DNA of 64,000 bases from Peribacillus butanolivorans (GTDB lineage: Bacteria > Bacillota > Bacilli > Bacillales > DSM-1321), in the NCBI RefSeq assembly GCF_001273755.1, contig NZ_LGYA01000001.1, forward strand, positions 171,198 to 235,197. Reading direction: 5' to 3'. Below, piece by piece: positions 1 through 8,455 of this stretch. Position numbers and translations under genes: made by a program. The notes under the pieces are model-generated. The model did not search any database and had not been told where the DNA came from. It saw only the letters and a list, made by a program, of their open reading frames with translations. The stretch's first letter is position 1, and every line of letters starts with the position of its first letter.

Positions 1-106
1 GCAACATGGGAGAAGTATAAGCTAATCCTATTTTTCCGATAGCGAATGACGAACCCATTAAAGCAGTCGTTAAAATGACAAGTAAACCAAAAATGACTTT
101 GTTCAT
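1..106 (-). CDS. EamA/DMT-family transporter, N-terminal part (runs off the window)
   Basis: Only the first ~35 codons are present; the gene continues beyond the left edge. The translation starts MNKVIFGLLVILTTALMG and continues SSFAIGKIGLAYTSP, the usual first membrane helix plus small-residue loop of drug/metabolite (EamA) exporters. A good ribosome site (ggagggg, 112-119) lies 5-6 bases before the ATG at 106. Divergent from the methionine gamma-lyase gene. The substrate cannot be told from this fragment. Confidence 0.75.
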   Translation of the reverse strand, partial: MNKVIFGLLVILTTALMGSSFAIGKIGLAYTSPML

Positions 107-289
107 CGTTTCCCCTCCAAAAATCCTTATCTATGAATAGTCAAAATTAGAAAATTGAATGATTGTAAAATTATAGCATATTGCTGAAGATAGGAGTTTA
201 ATAATGAGTGGAAAACACAAATGAAAACGCTTCCTTTATATGGGATATTGACATATGATAGAAATAGACATTGGTGAGGAGGAGACGGT

Positions 290-1465
290 ATGGCAGAGAA
301 ATATAAGCATATTGAAACGGCAGTAATTCATGAAGGATATGACTCGAAGGAGCATTTAGGAAGCTTAACAACACCACTGTTTCAAACCTCAACATTTACT
401 TTCGAAACGGCTGAGCAAGGAGAAAGACGTTTTGCCGGTTTAGAAGATGGATATATTTATTCGCGTCTTGGAAATCCAACGGTACAGGTGCTTGAAGACA
501 AGATTGCGGCATTGGAGGGCGGGGAAGCAGGGCTTGCTTTCAGCTCAGGTATGGCTGCGGTATCGGCTGTACTTTTTGCATTAACTAAAACAGATGACCA
601 CATCTTGTGTTCACAAGGATTATATGGTTGTACGTTTGGCCTCCTTCAGTTGATGAAAAGTAAATATCGTATCAATCATGATTTTTGTGATATGGATACA
701 GAGGAACAGTTAAGGAAGATGATCCGTCCAGAAACAGCCTGCATCTATGTGGAAACCCCTATTAATCCGACTATGAAAATGATTGATTTACAAATGGTCA
801 TGAAAGTCGCGAAAGAATGCAATGTGCCGGTTGTAGTCGATAATACTTTTTCGACACCTTATTTACAGAAGCCCCTTGACTATGGCTGTGATGTCGTCCT
901 TCATAGTGCGACGAAGTATCTTTGTGGACATGGAGACGTCGTTGCAGGTCTTGTAGTTGGAAAGAAAGAGTTTATCAATCAGGTAGCGGTAACGACTCAG
1001 AAAGATATCGGAGGAATTATTTCGCCGTTTGATGCGTGGCTACTACTGCGGGGGTTAAAGACTTTACCGGTTAGGATGGACCGGCACTCTGCCAATGCGT
1101 GGGAAATCTTTCGGGAGCTGAAACAGCACCCCCAGGTGAAGAATGTATATTATCCAGGGGATACTAGTTCTCCGGCCCATTATATAATGGAAAAACAGAT
1201 GAAACATGGTGGGGGCCTTATCTCCTTTGAATTGCAAGGTACGAAGCAGGATGCCCAGAAATTCCTGAATAACTTGAGACTTATCAAAATAGCTGTCAGC
1301 CTAGGAGATGCCGAAACATTGATTCAGCATCCAGCTACCATGACTCACTCGGCAGTTCCTGAAGAATCCAGACATCAAATGGGGATCAGCGACCAGCTTA
1401 TCCGCCTCTCAGTAGGCCTCGAAGCTTGGCAGGACATCTGGCACGATCTTCAGCAAGCCTTTTAG
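290..1465 (+). CDS. megL: L-methionine gamma-lyase (PLP enzyme)
   Basis: A 391-residue Cys/Met-metabolism PLP enzyme. Family function: methionine is split to methanethiol, 2-oxobutyrate and ammonia in the cytosol. The PLP lysine is K209 in SATKY; D184 lies in VVDNTFSTP. Residues 111-115 read LYGCT. The Cys at 114, next to the active-site Tyr 112, is the hallmark separating methionine gamma-lyase from cystathionine gamma-synthase/lyase. Length is normal (~390-400). The ATG at 290 follows gaggagg at 275-281. It stands alone; the stop codon abuts a REP-like palindrome. A related gamma-elimination specificity (homocysteine) is possible. Confidence 0.85.
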   Translation: MAEKYKHIETAVIHEGYDSKEHLGSLTTPLFQTSTFTFETAEQGERRFAGLEDGYIYSRLGNPTVQVLEDKIAALEGGEAGLAFSSGMAAVSAVLFALTKTDDHILCSQGLYGCTFGLLQLMKSKYRINHDFCDMDTEEQLRKMIRPETACIYVETPINPTMKMIDLQMVMKVAKECNVPVVVDNTFSTPYLQKPLDYGCDVVLHSATKYLCGHGDVVAGLVVGKKEFINQVAVTTQKDIGGIISPFDAWLLLRGLKTLPVRMDRHSANAWEIFRELKQHPQVKNVYYPGDTSSPAHYIMEKQMKHGGGLISFELQGTKQDAQKFLNNLRLIKIAVSLGDAETLIQHPATMTHSAVPEESRHQMGISDQLIRLSVGLEAWQDIWHDLQQAF

Positions 1466-1812
1466 CTGGGGTCAGACCCCATTTCCCGGATTATTTCCCG
1501 GTTTTTTTGATGAAAATGGTGAAAGATAAGGATTAGAACAGCCAGGATGTAGGATAAAGGGGTGATTGTCGGGTAGAGAGTGCTGTTCCGTACACCAATG
1601 CCGATGAACGCCCAGAAGAAGACAAGCGGATAGCACCAATCCCGGATTTTAACTGCGAAGACAAAGGCCAGGATTGTTGCTGCAATCATCATGACAATCG
1701 TCCCGGTTACATTAGATATCTCAAATCCTTTCCAGCTACTATAGGTGAGATAGTAAGAAATGTCAGCGATGGCTGCGACGCTTACCCAGCCTAATTAAAT
1801 GGAAAAAGGGCA
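1462..1812 (-). pseudogene. Remnant of a tryptophan-rich sensory (TspO/MBR-type) membrane protein
   Basis: Read on the minus strand, 1812-1462 gives PFSI, a TAA stop, then LGWVSVAAIADISYYL and several hydrophobic segments including FVFAVKIRDWCYPLV and FFWAFIGIGV. This matches the C-terminal third of long TspO-like proteins, where PFSIYLGW is expected. The Tyr codon appears to have become TAA at about 1796-1798. The N-terminal ~60% cannot be found upstream. An internal ATG at 1692 could still give a 76-residue peptide, but no ribosome site supports it. The last codons come from the REP-like palindrome, so the 3' end is also altered. Confidence 0.65.
1467..1481. repeat. REP-like palindrome TGGGGTCAGACCCCA
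   Basis: A perfect 6-bp stem with a 3-nt loop lies two bases after the megL stop codon. It also supplies the last codons and stop of the facing tspO-like remnant. GGGGTCAGACCCC-type palindromes are common dispersed elements in Bacillus genomes; that it is such an element here is inference. Confidence 0.5.
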
Positions 1813-2063
1813 TAGGTCGAAAGAGGCATGCTCCACTTCATTAATGTTTGTTTAAATGATAATTAAGTTAATCAAAAGCGCAATAATAATGAACACTAAT
1901 TTTACTTATTTAACCATTTTGAGCACATAGGAGGTCTATAAGAAAAATATGTACATTTTTTCTTATACATAGTAAGTTCTTGTTACTAATGATTCATTTA
2001 AGATTAGAAATTTTACATCTTTACTTTAAGGTGATAAAATATTCAGAGATTCATAATAATTTA

Positions 2064-2190
2064 GTCCTTCGGGGTCGGGTGAAAATCCCAACCGGCGGTG
2101 ATGAAGAAATTCTAAGCCCGCGAGCCTGATAAAGGCAGGATTTGGTGAGATTCCAAAGCCGACAGTATAGTCTGGATGGGAGAAGGACGT
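2064..2190 (+). promoter_or_regulatory. FMN riboswitch (RFN element)
   Basis: The conserved RFN blocks are visible in order: cttcggggtcgggtgaaaat, ccggcggtgatgaag, agcccgcgagcc, gattccaaagccgacagta, and ggatgggagaagga. It lies 146 bases before ribE. By family knowledge it senses FMN and stops transcription of riboflavin genes when FMN is plentiful; the terminator at 2284-2312 fits. Confidence 0.95.
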
Positions 2191-2213
2191 GTGGAACCCA
2201 AGTGTATACGTGC

Positions 2214-2250
2214 GCCTAATTTTTCAAAAATGAAAATTTTAGGCTTTTTA
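2214..2250 (+). terminator. AT-rich hairpin after the FMN aptamer
   Basis: gcctaattttt pairs with aaaattttaggc around a short loop and is followed by ttttt. It lies between the aptamer and the stronger terminator. It could be the antiterminator or terminator half of the expression platform; which one was not resolved. Confidence 0.45.
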
Positions 2251-2283
2251 GGTATACAATTTTTCACTCATTTCTCCTGCTAA

Positions 2284-2312
2284 CTCCTTAGGTCAATCTA
2301 AGGGGTTTTTTA
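2284..2312 (+). terminator. Intrinsic terminator of the FMN riboswitch
   Basis: An 8-bp stem (ctccttag / ctaagggg, one G-U) with a 6-nt loop is followed by a run of seven T. It lies 24 bases before ribE and is the likely FMN-controlled stop. Confidence 0.85.
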
Positions 2313-2335
2313 TATTCTATAAAAGGGGGAAAAAC

Positions 2336-2974
2336 ATGTTTACGGGAATCATTGAGGATATCGGTACCGTCCATTCCTTGAAAAAAGGCAAAAGCAGCAT
2401 GGAGTTGGCGATTCGTTCTGAGAAAATCCTCGAAGATGTACATCTGGGGGACAGTATTTCTGTCAACGGAGTTTGCTTAACGGTAACGTCTTTCACGCAA
2501 AGTCTGTTTACTGTCGACGTGATGCCAGAAACGGTCAAAGCTTCTTCAATCCGGACGTTAAAACTGGGATCACCTGTGAATCTGGAACGTGCCATGAGTG
2601 CACAGGGCAGGTTTGGCGGCCATTTTGTTTCAGGCCATATTGATGGTACAGGAACGATAATAAAAAAAGAGCGAAAAGAAAATGCTGTGTATTATGTGAT
2701 CAAATTGGAAGAAGGACTCAGTACATTTTGCATCCCAAAAGGGTCAGTTGCCATTGATGGTACGAGCTTGACAATTTTCGGGATAGAGGGAAACCTGCTT
2801 ACTGTATCTCTGATTCCCCTGACTCATCAAGACACAATATTGGGGCGGAAAGCAGCTGGCGATATTGTTAACATCGAAAATGACATGATAGGGAAATATA
2901 TCATACATCAAATAAAAAAAAGTGATTCAAAACCAGGACTGAATTTAGAGTTTTTGGCAGAACACGGATTTTAA
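2336..2974 (+). CDS. ribE: Riboflavin synthase, alpha chain
   Basis: 212 residues beginning MFTGIIEDIGTV, the invariant N-terminus of riboflavin synthase. The two lumazine-binding repeats are recognisable: residues ~1-97 with GVCLTV, and ~98-190 with GTSLTI. It dismutates 6,7-dimethyl-8-ribityllumazine to riboflavin. The ribosome site aaggggg (2323-2329) precedes the ATG. It is the first gene after the FMN riboswitch. In most Bacillus operons ribD (deaminase/reductase) occupies this place, and here it is absent. Confidence 0.95.
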   Translation: MFTGIIEDIGTVHSLKKGKSSMELAIRSEKILEDVHLGDSISVNGVCLTVTSFTQSLFTVDVMPETVKASSIRTLKLGSPVNLERAMSAQGRFGGHFVSGHIDGTGTIIKKERKENAVYYVIKLEEGLSTFCIPKGSVAIDGTSLTIFGIEGNLLTVSLIPLTHQDTILGRKAAGDIVNIENDMIGKYIIHQIKKSDSKPGLNLEFLAEHGF

Positions 2975-2993
2975 TTAAAGGGCGGTGTAAAAG

Positions 2994-3641
2994 ATGTTCC
3001 ATACAATAGAAGAAGCGATCGAAGACTTAAAAGCTGGTAAAGTAGTAATCGTATCCGATGATGAAGACCGTGAAAATGAAGGTGATTTTGTTGTATTGGC
3101 AGAAAAAGCAACGCCTGAAGCGATTAATTTTATGGCGACCCATGGACGCGGTTTGATTTGTACAACCATTACCGAAGAACTGGCGGCAAAATTGAATTTG
3201 CATCCTATGGTCGGTGAAAATACCGATCATCATGGAACTGCTTTTACAGTTAGTGTCGATCATAAAAGTACTTCTACAGGAATAAGTGCATTTGAAAGAT
3301 CCTTGACCATTCTGGAGCTTCTTAAAGAAGATTCAGTTGCTGGGGACTTCCAACGGCCTGGTCACACTTTTCCGATTGTCGCTAAAGAAGGTGGCGTGTT
3401 AATACGGGCAGGGCATACGGAGGCATCCGTAGATTTGGCAAAGTTATGCGGGGCTGCTCCTGCAGGCGTTATTTGTGAAATCATGAATGAAGACGGGTCA
3501 ATGGCACGAGTATCTGATCTAGAAATTATCGCCGAAAAATTCGATCTTAAATTCATTACGATTGCCGAGCTAACTCGTTATCTCCAACAAAGAAAAATAT
3601 ATGAGAAACAGGAACTTGAATTAAATATTCCGAATGCTTGA
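2994..3641 (+). CDS. ribB: 3,4-dihydroxy-2-butanone-4-phosphate synthase; RibBA cut at the start of its second domain
   Basis: 215 residues. The whole DHBP synthase domain is present: [12 protein letters not shown] at ~21-32, [27 protein letters not shown] and [11 protein letters not shown]. It makes the four-carbon unit of riboflavin from ribulose 5-phosphate. In B. subtilis the equivalent RibA is ~400 residues and continues into GTP cyclohydrolase II. Here the chain ends ...[11 protein letters not shown], which aligns with the linker and the first few residues of cyclohydrolase II and then stops. Only 72 bases separate it from ribH, so the second domain is deleted rather than frameshifted. 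The remaining enzyme should still work. Confidence 0.93.
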   Translation: MFHTIEEAIEDLKAGKVVIVSDDEDRENEGDFVVLAEKATPEAINFMATHGRGLICTTITEELAAKLNLHPMVGENTDHHGTAFTVSVDHKSTSTGISAFERSLTILELLKEDSVAGDFQRPGHTFPIVAKEGGVLIRAGHTEASVDLAKLCGAAPAGVICEIMNEDGSMARVSDLEIIAEKFDLKFITIAELTRYLQQRKIYEKQELELNIPNA

Positions 3642-3713
3642 AGGATATAAGTGGTTGAAAAATAAAAATACGAAAAAAATTGACATTTGTTTTTAAATTA
3701 GGAGGATATGGAC

Positions 3714-4184
3714 ATGGGGAAAATTATTGAAGCACAATTAATCGGATCAGGGTTGAAAGTAGGCATCGTGGTAGGAAGATTTAATGAGTTTATTACAAGC
3801 AAGCTTTTAGGCGGTGCATTGGATGGCCTTAAGCGTCATGGTGTTGATGAGAATGATGTTGACATAGCGTGGGTACCAGGGGCTTTTGAACTTCCACTAA
3901 TTGCGAAAAAACTAGTGAACACAGGCAAATATGATGCAGTTATCGGCCTTGGAACAGTAATTAGGGGGTCTACTTCTCATTATGATTATGTGTGTAATGA
4001 AGCAGCTAAAGGCATGGCAGCAGTTTCTCTGGACACAGGTGTACCTGTTATCTTCGGTTTGTTGACTACTGAAAATATCGAGCAGGCTATTGAACGTGCA
4101 GGAACAAAATCAGGCAACAAAGGCTATGAAGCAGCCGTTAGTGCTATTGAAATGGCGAACCTTGGAAAATTGATTGAACAGTAA
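3714..4184 (+). CDS. ribH: 6,7-dimethyl-8-ribityllumazine synthase
   Basis: ~156 residues with the family landmarks: VGRFNEFIT near the N-terminus, [27 protein letters not shown] (catalytic His) and GNKGYEAA. It condenses the RibB product with the ribityl-pyrimidine and forms icosahedral shells. An ATG also exists at 3708, but the ribosome site aggagg (3700-3705) would be only two bases from it. The ATG at 3714 has an 8-base spacing and is preferred. Last gene of the rib operon, followed by a strong terminator. Confidence 0.95.
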   Translation: MGKIIEAQLIGSGLKVGIVVGRFNEFITSKLLGGALDGLKRHGVDENDVDIAWVPGAFELPLIAKKLVNTGKYDAVIGLGTVIRGSTSHYDYVCNEAAKGMAAVSLDTGVPVIFGLLTTENIEQAIERAGTKSGNKGYEAAVSAIEMANLGKLIEQ

Positions 4185-4196
4185 ATGGTACACATT

Positions 4197-4237
4197 AAAA
4201 AAGCCGCAGAGAAGAAAATTCTTTTCTGCGGCTTTTT
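4197..4237 (+). terminator. Terminator of the rib operon
   Basis: A long stem (aaaagccgcagagaag / cttttctgcggcttttt) ends in T-rich sequence, 12 bases after the ribH stop. Its A-rich left side could also work from the other strand. Confidence 0.9.
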
Positions 4238-4255
4238 AATGTAGTGAATGTACAA

Positions 4256-4484
4256 TTACCTGTCAGATTGAGCTAGCTTTTTCAACCCATTAAGCAGTTC
4301 TTCAAAGTTCGGGAAATTTCTTGCTATTTTATTGATGAGATTATCCTGTTCATTGAAGCTTGCCGCCACTTCTTCAATGAAGAAGCGTGTTCACCTGCTC
4401 TAGCAGCTTCAATTGAGGCATTCAGGGAAAATAAATTCGTTTGTTTTATATGTCTTCAATATTTGCTAAAACCGCTTGGATGTC
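4256..4484 (-). pseudogene. C-terminal remnant of a methyl-accepting chemotaxis protein
   Basis: On the minus strand three frames together give DIQAVLANIEDI, then KQTNLFSLNASIEAARAGEH, then FIEEVAASFNEQDNLI ending ...KKLAQSDR and a TAA at 4258-4256. The middle block is the hairpin-tip signature of bacterial chemoreceptors. At least two frameshifts separate the blocks, and the N-terminal part is not recognisable upstream. Compared with intact receptors the adaptor-binding tip is itself damaged. Non-functional. Confidence 0.75.
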
Positions 4485-4706
4485 TTAACAAGAGGAATAA
4501 AAGCACTTTGTTCCAATTTGTTCTTTTTCTTTCAAATATGCTTCTTCAAGATCGGAATATAATTAACATTATCTACCTCACAAATATAAACAAATACTTT
4601 AAACTTCTCATTCCTTATATCATTCAGAAAACTACCAAAGTATATCTAAACCATTAATATCGATACTTGCATTGGCAACAGAAGATGAACATACATTCAC
4701 AACATA

Positions 4707-6893
4707 CTATTTTACATCCTCGCCAAATACGGTTTTCACGACATTCTCTGCCGCATTGCCATTATCCCAACCGCAGAATTTATCGTAAAAGCGATCATAC
4801 GTCTCTTGATATTGAGTTTTAACTTGGTCAATATTTGTAACGGCATCAATGATTTCATCCGTTGTTTTCACTAATGGACCAGGCACTTCTGATTCAATAT
4901 CTATATAAAATCCTCTTAATGTATCTCTATATTTCTCAAGATCATAGGTGAAAAACAAGATTGGTCGTTTCAAATTTGCATAATCAAAAAATACAGAAGA
5001 ATAATCAGTGATCAATATATCAGAAATCAAATAAAGTTCAGCAATATCATCGTATTTTGAATAATTATATACAAATCCTTCTAAACCATCTGTGTCGATC
5101 TCATCGGCAATAAAGTAATGCATGCGTAATAAAACGACATATTCATCCCCTAATTGTTCTCTCATTTTATGCAAATCCATTTGAATAGCAAACTTATACT
5201 TTCCAGGTTCATAAAATTCATCATCCCGCCACGTCGGGGCGTATAAAATCACTTTTTTATCAAGAGGAATTTGGAGACTCTCTTTTAAATTCTGGATAGA
5301 CTCCTCATTATCCTTTTTATATAAAATATCATTTCTTGGATAACCGAATTCGAGCATCTCCTTTTCGAACTTAAAGGCACTTCTAAATATATCCGAAGAA
5401 TATTGATTCGGTGAAATAAGATAATCCCAACGTCTTGATTGATTAAAGAAATGCTTTTTATAATTGGGATTTGCCGAATAAATATCATTCATATCAAAAA
5501 CAAGCTTCTTCAACGGTGTTCCATGCCAAGTCTGCAAATCGATATTCCCTTCACGCTTATTCAATTTTAGTGGAAGGCGTGAATTACTTACCGAAAATTT
5601 AGATGTAGCGAAATAATAATAGTAAGCTAAGCTAAACCGTTTCACTTGTTTTGCATTACCTGGAATCTCTTTCCCTGTCTTATTAAAAATCCATATATAT
5701 TTAAAATCGTAATTATGCTCAAGCATATATTCATAAATGTACTTCGGACTATCCGAATAGTTTTTCCCTAAGAAACTTTCGAATACGATTGTTTTTTCTT
5801 TTAGCGGCATACGCATGAACACAGAGCGATATAAATAAATGTACATTTTCTGCCTACTCTTCAATGCCCTCTTCATATTACGGGCAAAATGATGGAGTCC
5901 AATCAGCCTTTTATAAGATTCCAGTTTCCTTTTACGTAACAGCTTTAGCTCTCTTTTCACTACAACATTAAGCTTTTTCCTTTTTGATACATCAATTTTA
6001 TCAACAGAAACGGCTACTTTATTAAAAAATTCATCGATACATCCTTGATTGGAAAACAGCATGATAATCTGTTTTCGATATATATTCAAAAATAACCAGT
6101 CTAAATATGAACCAGCTCGTTTGTTCATACCATATTGATCTTTCATCTGATTATAGATTGATAAAAAATCCAAAACCTTTTTTTCCCGATCCGATTGCAT
6201 TACTGCAGGATTAGAGATGGGGTCATTGCGCCTGCGCTTGAAATAATAGCAACGTGTTAAAAATGGGAATGTCCCCATTTCACTTATGATAGGAACGATA
6301 AAGGATAAATCTGAATAACAATCAACTTCTTCTGAAAACCGCAAATTATTCACCTTTATAAAATCACGCGAAATAAGAGTGTGCAGGATTGACATACCAC
6401 GGAACGAGCGTTGAATCCCCCTTCTTAAACGTACACGTCCTTCTTGCACTTTCTCTTCAATCTCTTCTATTATCATTCCATCATCAGCTTCTTCTTCAAC
6501 CATATTCCCGATTTTACTATCCTCTTTATTAGTTAACCGGACCCGCTTTCCGGTAAGCATATCGTGTTCCCCAATATTCTCGACCAACCTTCCAATTGTA
6601 TCGAGAGCAATAAAATCATCACTATCAACGAAGTAGACGAACTCACCCGTAGCATTATCTAAACCTAGGTTACGAGCTGCGCTCACTCCTTTCCTCTCAT
6701 CATTATGGAAGCAGATAATCCGTTTATCCCTCTTGGCAAATTCATTAATGATAGCACCAGACTGATCCAATGATCCATCATTAATAAGTAAAACTTCCAA
6801 GTTACTATATGTTTGATTCACCACTGAAGTTAAACACTCATCTAAAAATTCTTCTGTATTATATACTGCAATAATTACTGATACCTTTTTCAA
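4707..6893 (-). CDS. Two-domain wall polymer enzyme: GT2 glycosyltransferase fused to TagF/TagB-type glycerophosphotransferase
   Basis: About 728 residues. Residues ~1-110 are a GT-A family 2 glycosyltransferase (VSVIIAVYNTEEFL, LINDGS, GVSAARNLGL, metal-binding VDSDD near 90). A basic linker follows. Residues ~370-728 are a CDP-glycerol:polyglycerophosphate glycerophosphotransferase domain (WHGTPLKK ~458, YAPTWRDD ~553, LITDYSS ~629). Such fusions build teichoic-acid-like surface polymers on the cytoplasmic face. The TTG at 6899 is only two bases from the ribosome site aaggag (6902-6907). The TTG at 6893, giving MKKVSVIIA, has proper spacing and is chosen. It stands alone, with no tag/tar or export genes beside it, which suggests an accessory or strain-specific surface polymer. 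Confidence 0.85.
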   Translation of the reverse strand: MKKVSVIIAVYNTEEFLDECLTSVVNQTYSNLEVLLINDGSLDQSGAIINEFAKRDKRIICFHNDERKGVSAARNLGLDNATGEFVYFVDSDDFIALDTIGRLVENIGEHDMLTGKRVRLTNKEDSKIGNMVEEEADDGMIIEEIEEKVQEGRVRLRRGIQRSFRGMSILHTLISRDFIKVNNLRFSEEVDCYSDLSFIVPIISEMGTFPFLTRCYYFKRRRNDPISNPAVMQSDREKKVLDFLSIYNQMKDQYGMNKRAGSYLDWLFLNIYRKQIIMLFSNQGCIDEFFNKVAVSVDKIDVSKRKKLNVVVKRELKLLRKRKLESYKRLIGLHHFARNMKRALKSRQKMYIYLYRSVFMRMPLKEKTIVFESFLGKNYSDSPKYIYEYMLEHNYDFKYIWIFNKTGKEIPGNAKQVKRFSLAYYYYFATSKFSVSNSRLPLKLNKREGNIDLQTWHGTPLKKLVFDMNDIYSANPNYKKHFFNQSRRWDYLISPNQYSSDIFRSAFKFEKEMLEFGYPRNDILYKKDNEESIQNLKESLQIPLDKKVILYAPTWRDDEFYEPGKYKFAIQMDLHKMREQLGDEYVVLLRMHYFIADEIDTDGLEGFVYNYSKYDDIAELYLISDILITDYSSVFFDYANLKRPILFFTYDLEKYRDTLRGFYIDIESEVPGPLVKTTDEIIDAVTNIDQVKTQYQETYDRFYDKFCGWDNGNAAENVVKTVFGEDVK

Positions 6894-6899
6894 TTTCAA

Positions 6900-7546
6900 A
6901 ACTCCTTAGGTATTGATTTCCTAATTTTAATTAATAGGTAGATTTATTATACAATATTTCAAGTCTTTTTGACGCCCCAAATAAATTGGATGGATATGGA
7001 ATTAACCTTATTAAATGCTTAGAGGGAGGCGGTTAAGATAATTGATTGCTTGTGAAATAGATATCAAAGGAATCAACTGCATAGAAGAAGGCAAAGACAC
7101 TTCTCTTTTCCTCTTGCCTGACTAATTTAATTACTTCAAATGCTGTATTCATTTATTCTAATTGTAAAAGTAATATTAAAAAAAGTATTATTTTAGCTAA
7201 AGCATAATTAAATAAAAGATTTAACCTCTATAGAGAAAAAACGAAGAAGACCTTTCTCTCAATTAGATAAACCGTCCTTTATGATTGATTAATATTAAGT
7301 TAAATACAAATCCCATTTACTAATCAGGTTTGCTAAGAGGATTTATTTTAGCGACATAGCAAACTTGTACGTACAAAAATAGAATATTAATTAAAAGATT
7401 ACATAACCAATACATGTAATTATAAAATCCACTCAATTGATAAAAATCAAAAAAATCCAAGTCAAACTAAGGATTCAAAATAATATATATTAAATATCAA
7501 AAAGACATTGCCACGATATTAAAATGATATCTAAGGAGTGGAATTG
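6900..7546. other. AT-rich gene-free stretch
   Basis: No credible coding frame, RNA or terminator was seen. An imperfect inverted repeat (GTTTGCTA at 7328-7335, TAGCAAAC at 7357-7364) is the only visible structure. The base composition and the decayed genes that follow suggest an eroded accessory region. Confidence 0.5.
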
Positions 7547-7877
7547 ATGACAATTAAGAAAATGCCTGTTTCTTTACCTGAAAGTGCAAAACAAGATTTA
7601 GAAAAGATGTCGGCAATTTGTTTTAAGAAGGCTTTTGGGAAGCGTAAAAAAGATTATGAAAGCTGTTTTTAATAGAGTCACAGATGCTATTAAGTAAGGT
7701 TCAACTATTACATGCATATCCAGCTATGTAGACCGTGTCTTTAGATCAATGGAACGACAGGCTTTACATATGGAAAATAACCGTTAGAAGGCTAAGAGGA
7801 AGAAGAGTGAGGCAGAGGCACATGAATTTTTCTATCCAACCAAAGATGTCCCATTATGGGATTGGTTAGAACAGTGA
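7547..7877 (+). pseudogene. Decayed small gene (~108 codons), function unknown
   Basis: It starts with a good ribosome site (aaggag) and ATG: MTIKKMPVSLPESAKQDLEK and on to residue 41. After a one-base shift near 7660 the reading continues as AVFNRVTDAIK, a TAA, GSTITCISSYVDRVFRSMER, a TAG, then KAKRKKSEAEAHEFFYPTKD and VPLWDWLEQ with a TGA at 7875-7877. All pieces after the shift share one frame, so this was one protein with a charged linker and a Trp-rich tail. That style is seen in phage and plasmid replication accessory proteins, but I do not recognise the family. Confidence 0.5.
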
Positions 7878-7922
7878 GGGAGGAATTAAATGAAGTTACA
7901 TTAGACCCATTTTCATACACAT

Positions 7923-7944
7923 AAAAAAAGAGCCATTTCGGCTC
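7923..7944 (-). terminator. Terminator of the zinc-ribbon remnant
   Basis: GAGCC / GGCTC stem with a 5-nt loop; on the minus strand it is followed by seven T (7929-7923). Confidence 0.7.
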
Positions 7945-7949
7945 TCCAA

Positions 7950-8446
7950 TCAACAACTTATGGCTTCTCCTTCGCTCATTTCTATCACCCTTTTCACTGA
8001 ATAATTACAAGATAATAAAACGGCCTTATCATGCCCCAATTCTTCAACCCAACTTTTAAATAAAGTATCCTTGCTAACCCCTGTTTGATCCATTTCCATT
8101 TCCCTCTCCATGAGTTTTTTCCATTCTTCTTCATCAATCAACAAAGGCATGGAACTTTCATTTAGAGTAAAACAAATTCCTTCTTCTGTTTTGATAACAC
8201 CCTCACCATTTGCTAGGACCTGTTTTGATTCCATTTTAATTCCCCTTTTCGTATTGAATTGTTTAACAAGGATAACTTTTGTCATATCTCCAAATTGATC
8301 TGTATAAAACGATTGGTTGTGTGCCTTACAAGCTGGATTCACACATTCATATATATCCCTAACTTTTGAAAACCTTCTTTCTCTGGTACTCCCAGGCCAT
8401 AATAATCAATACATGTCATACCTTCATCACAATATGGGCATTCCAC
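7950..8446 (-). pseudogene. Zinc-ribbon protein broken by a one-base shift in an A/T run
   Basis: From a GTG at 8446 the minus strand reads MECPYCDEGMTCIDYYGLGV then PEKEG. In the next frame it continues FSKVRDIYECVNPACKAHNQ to a stop at 7950 (about 160 residues together). CPYC plus CVNPAC would form one four-cysteine zinc site. The switch coincides with the AAAA run at 8369-8372 (plus strand); one extra base there would restore a single frame. Downstream of the break an ATG at 8342 opens 130 residues (MNPACKAHNQSF...), which could be made alone but without half the zinc site. The function is not recognised. It could be a real frameshift or a homopolymer sequencing error. Confidence 0.5.
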
Positions 8447-8455
8447 ATCTTCAAC

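Noticed and set aside
4463..4657. A 64-codon plus-strand frame after the chemoreceptor relic
   Set aside because: No ribosome site, AT-rich, and it starts inside the relic on the other strand.
7328..7364. Attachment site of the decayed element (GTTTGCTA ... TAGCAAAC)
   Set aside because: The inverted repeat is short and imperfectly placed, and no second copy was seen at the other end of the region.
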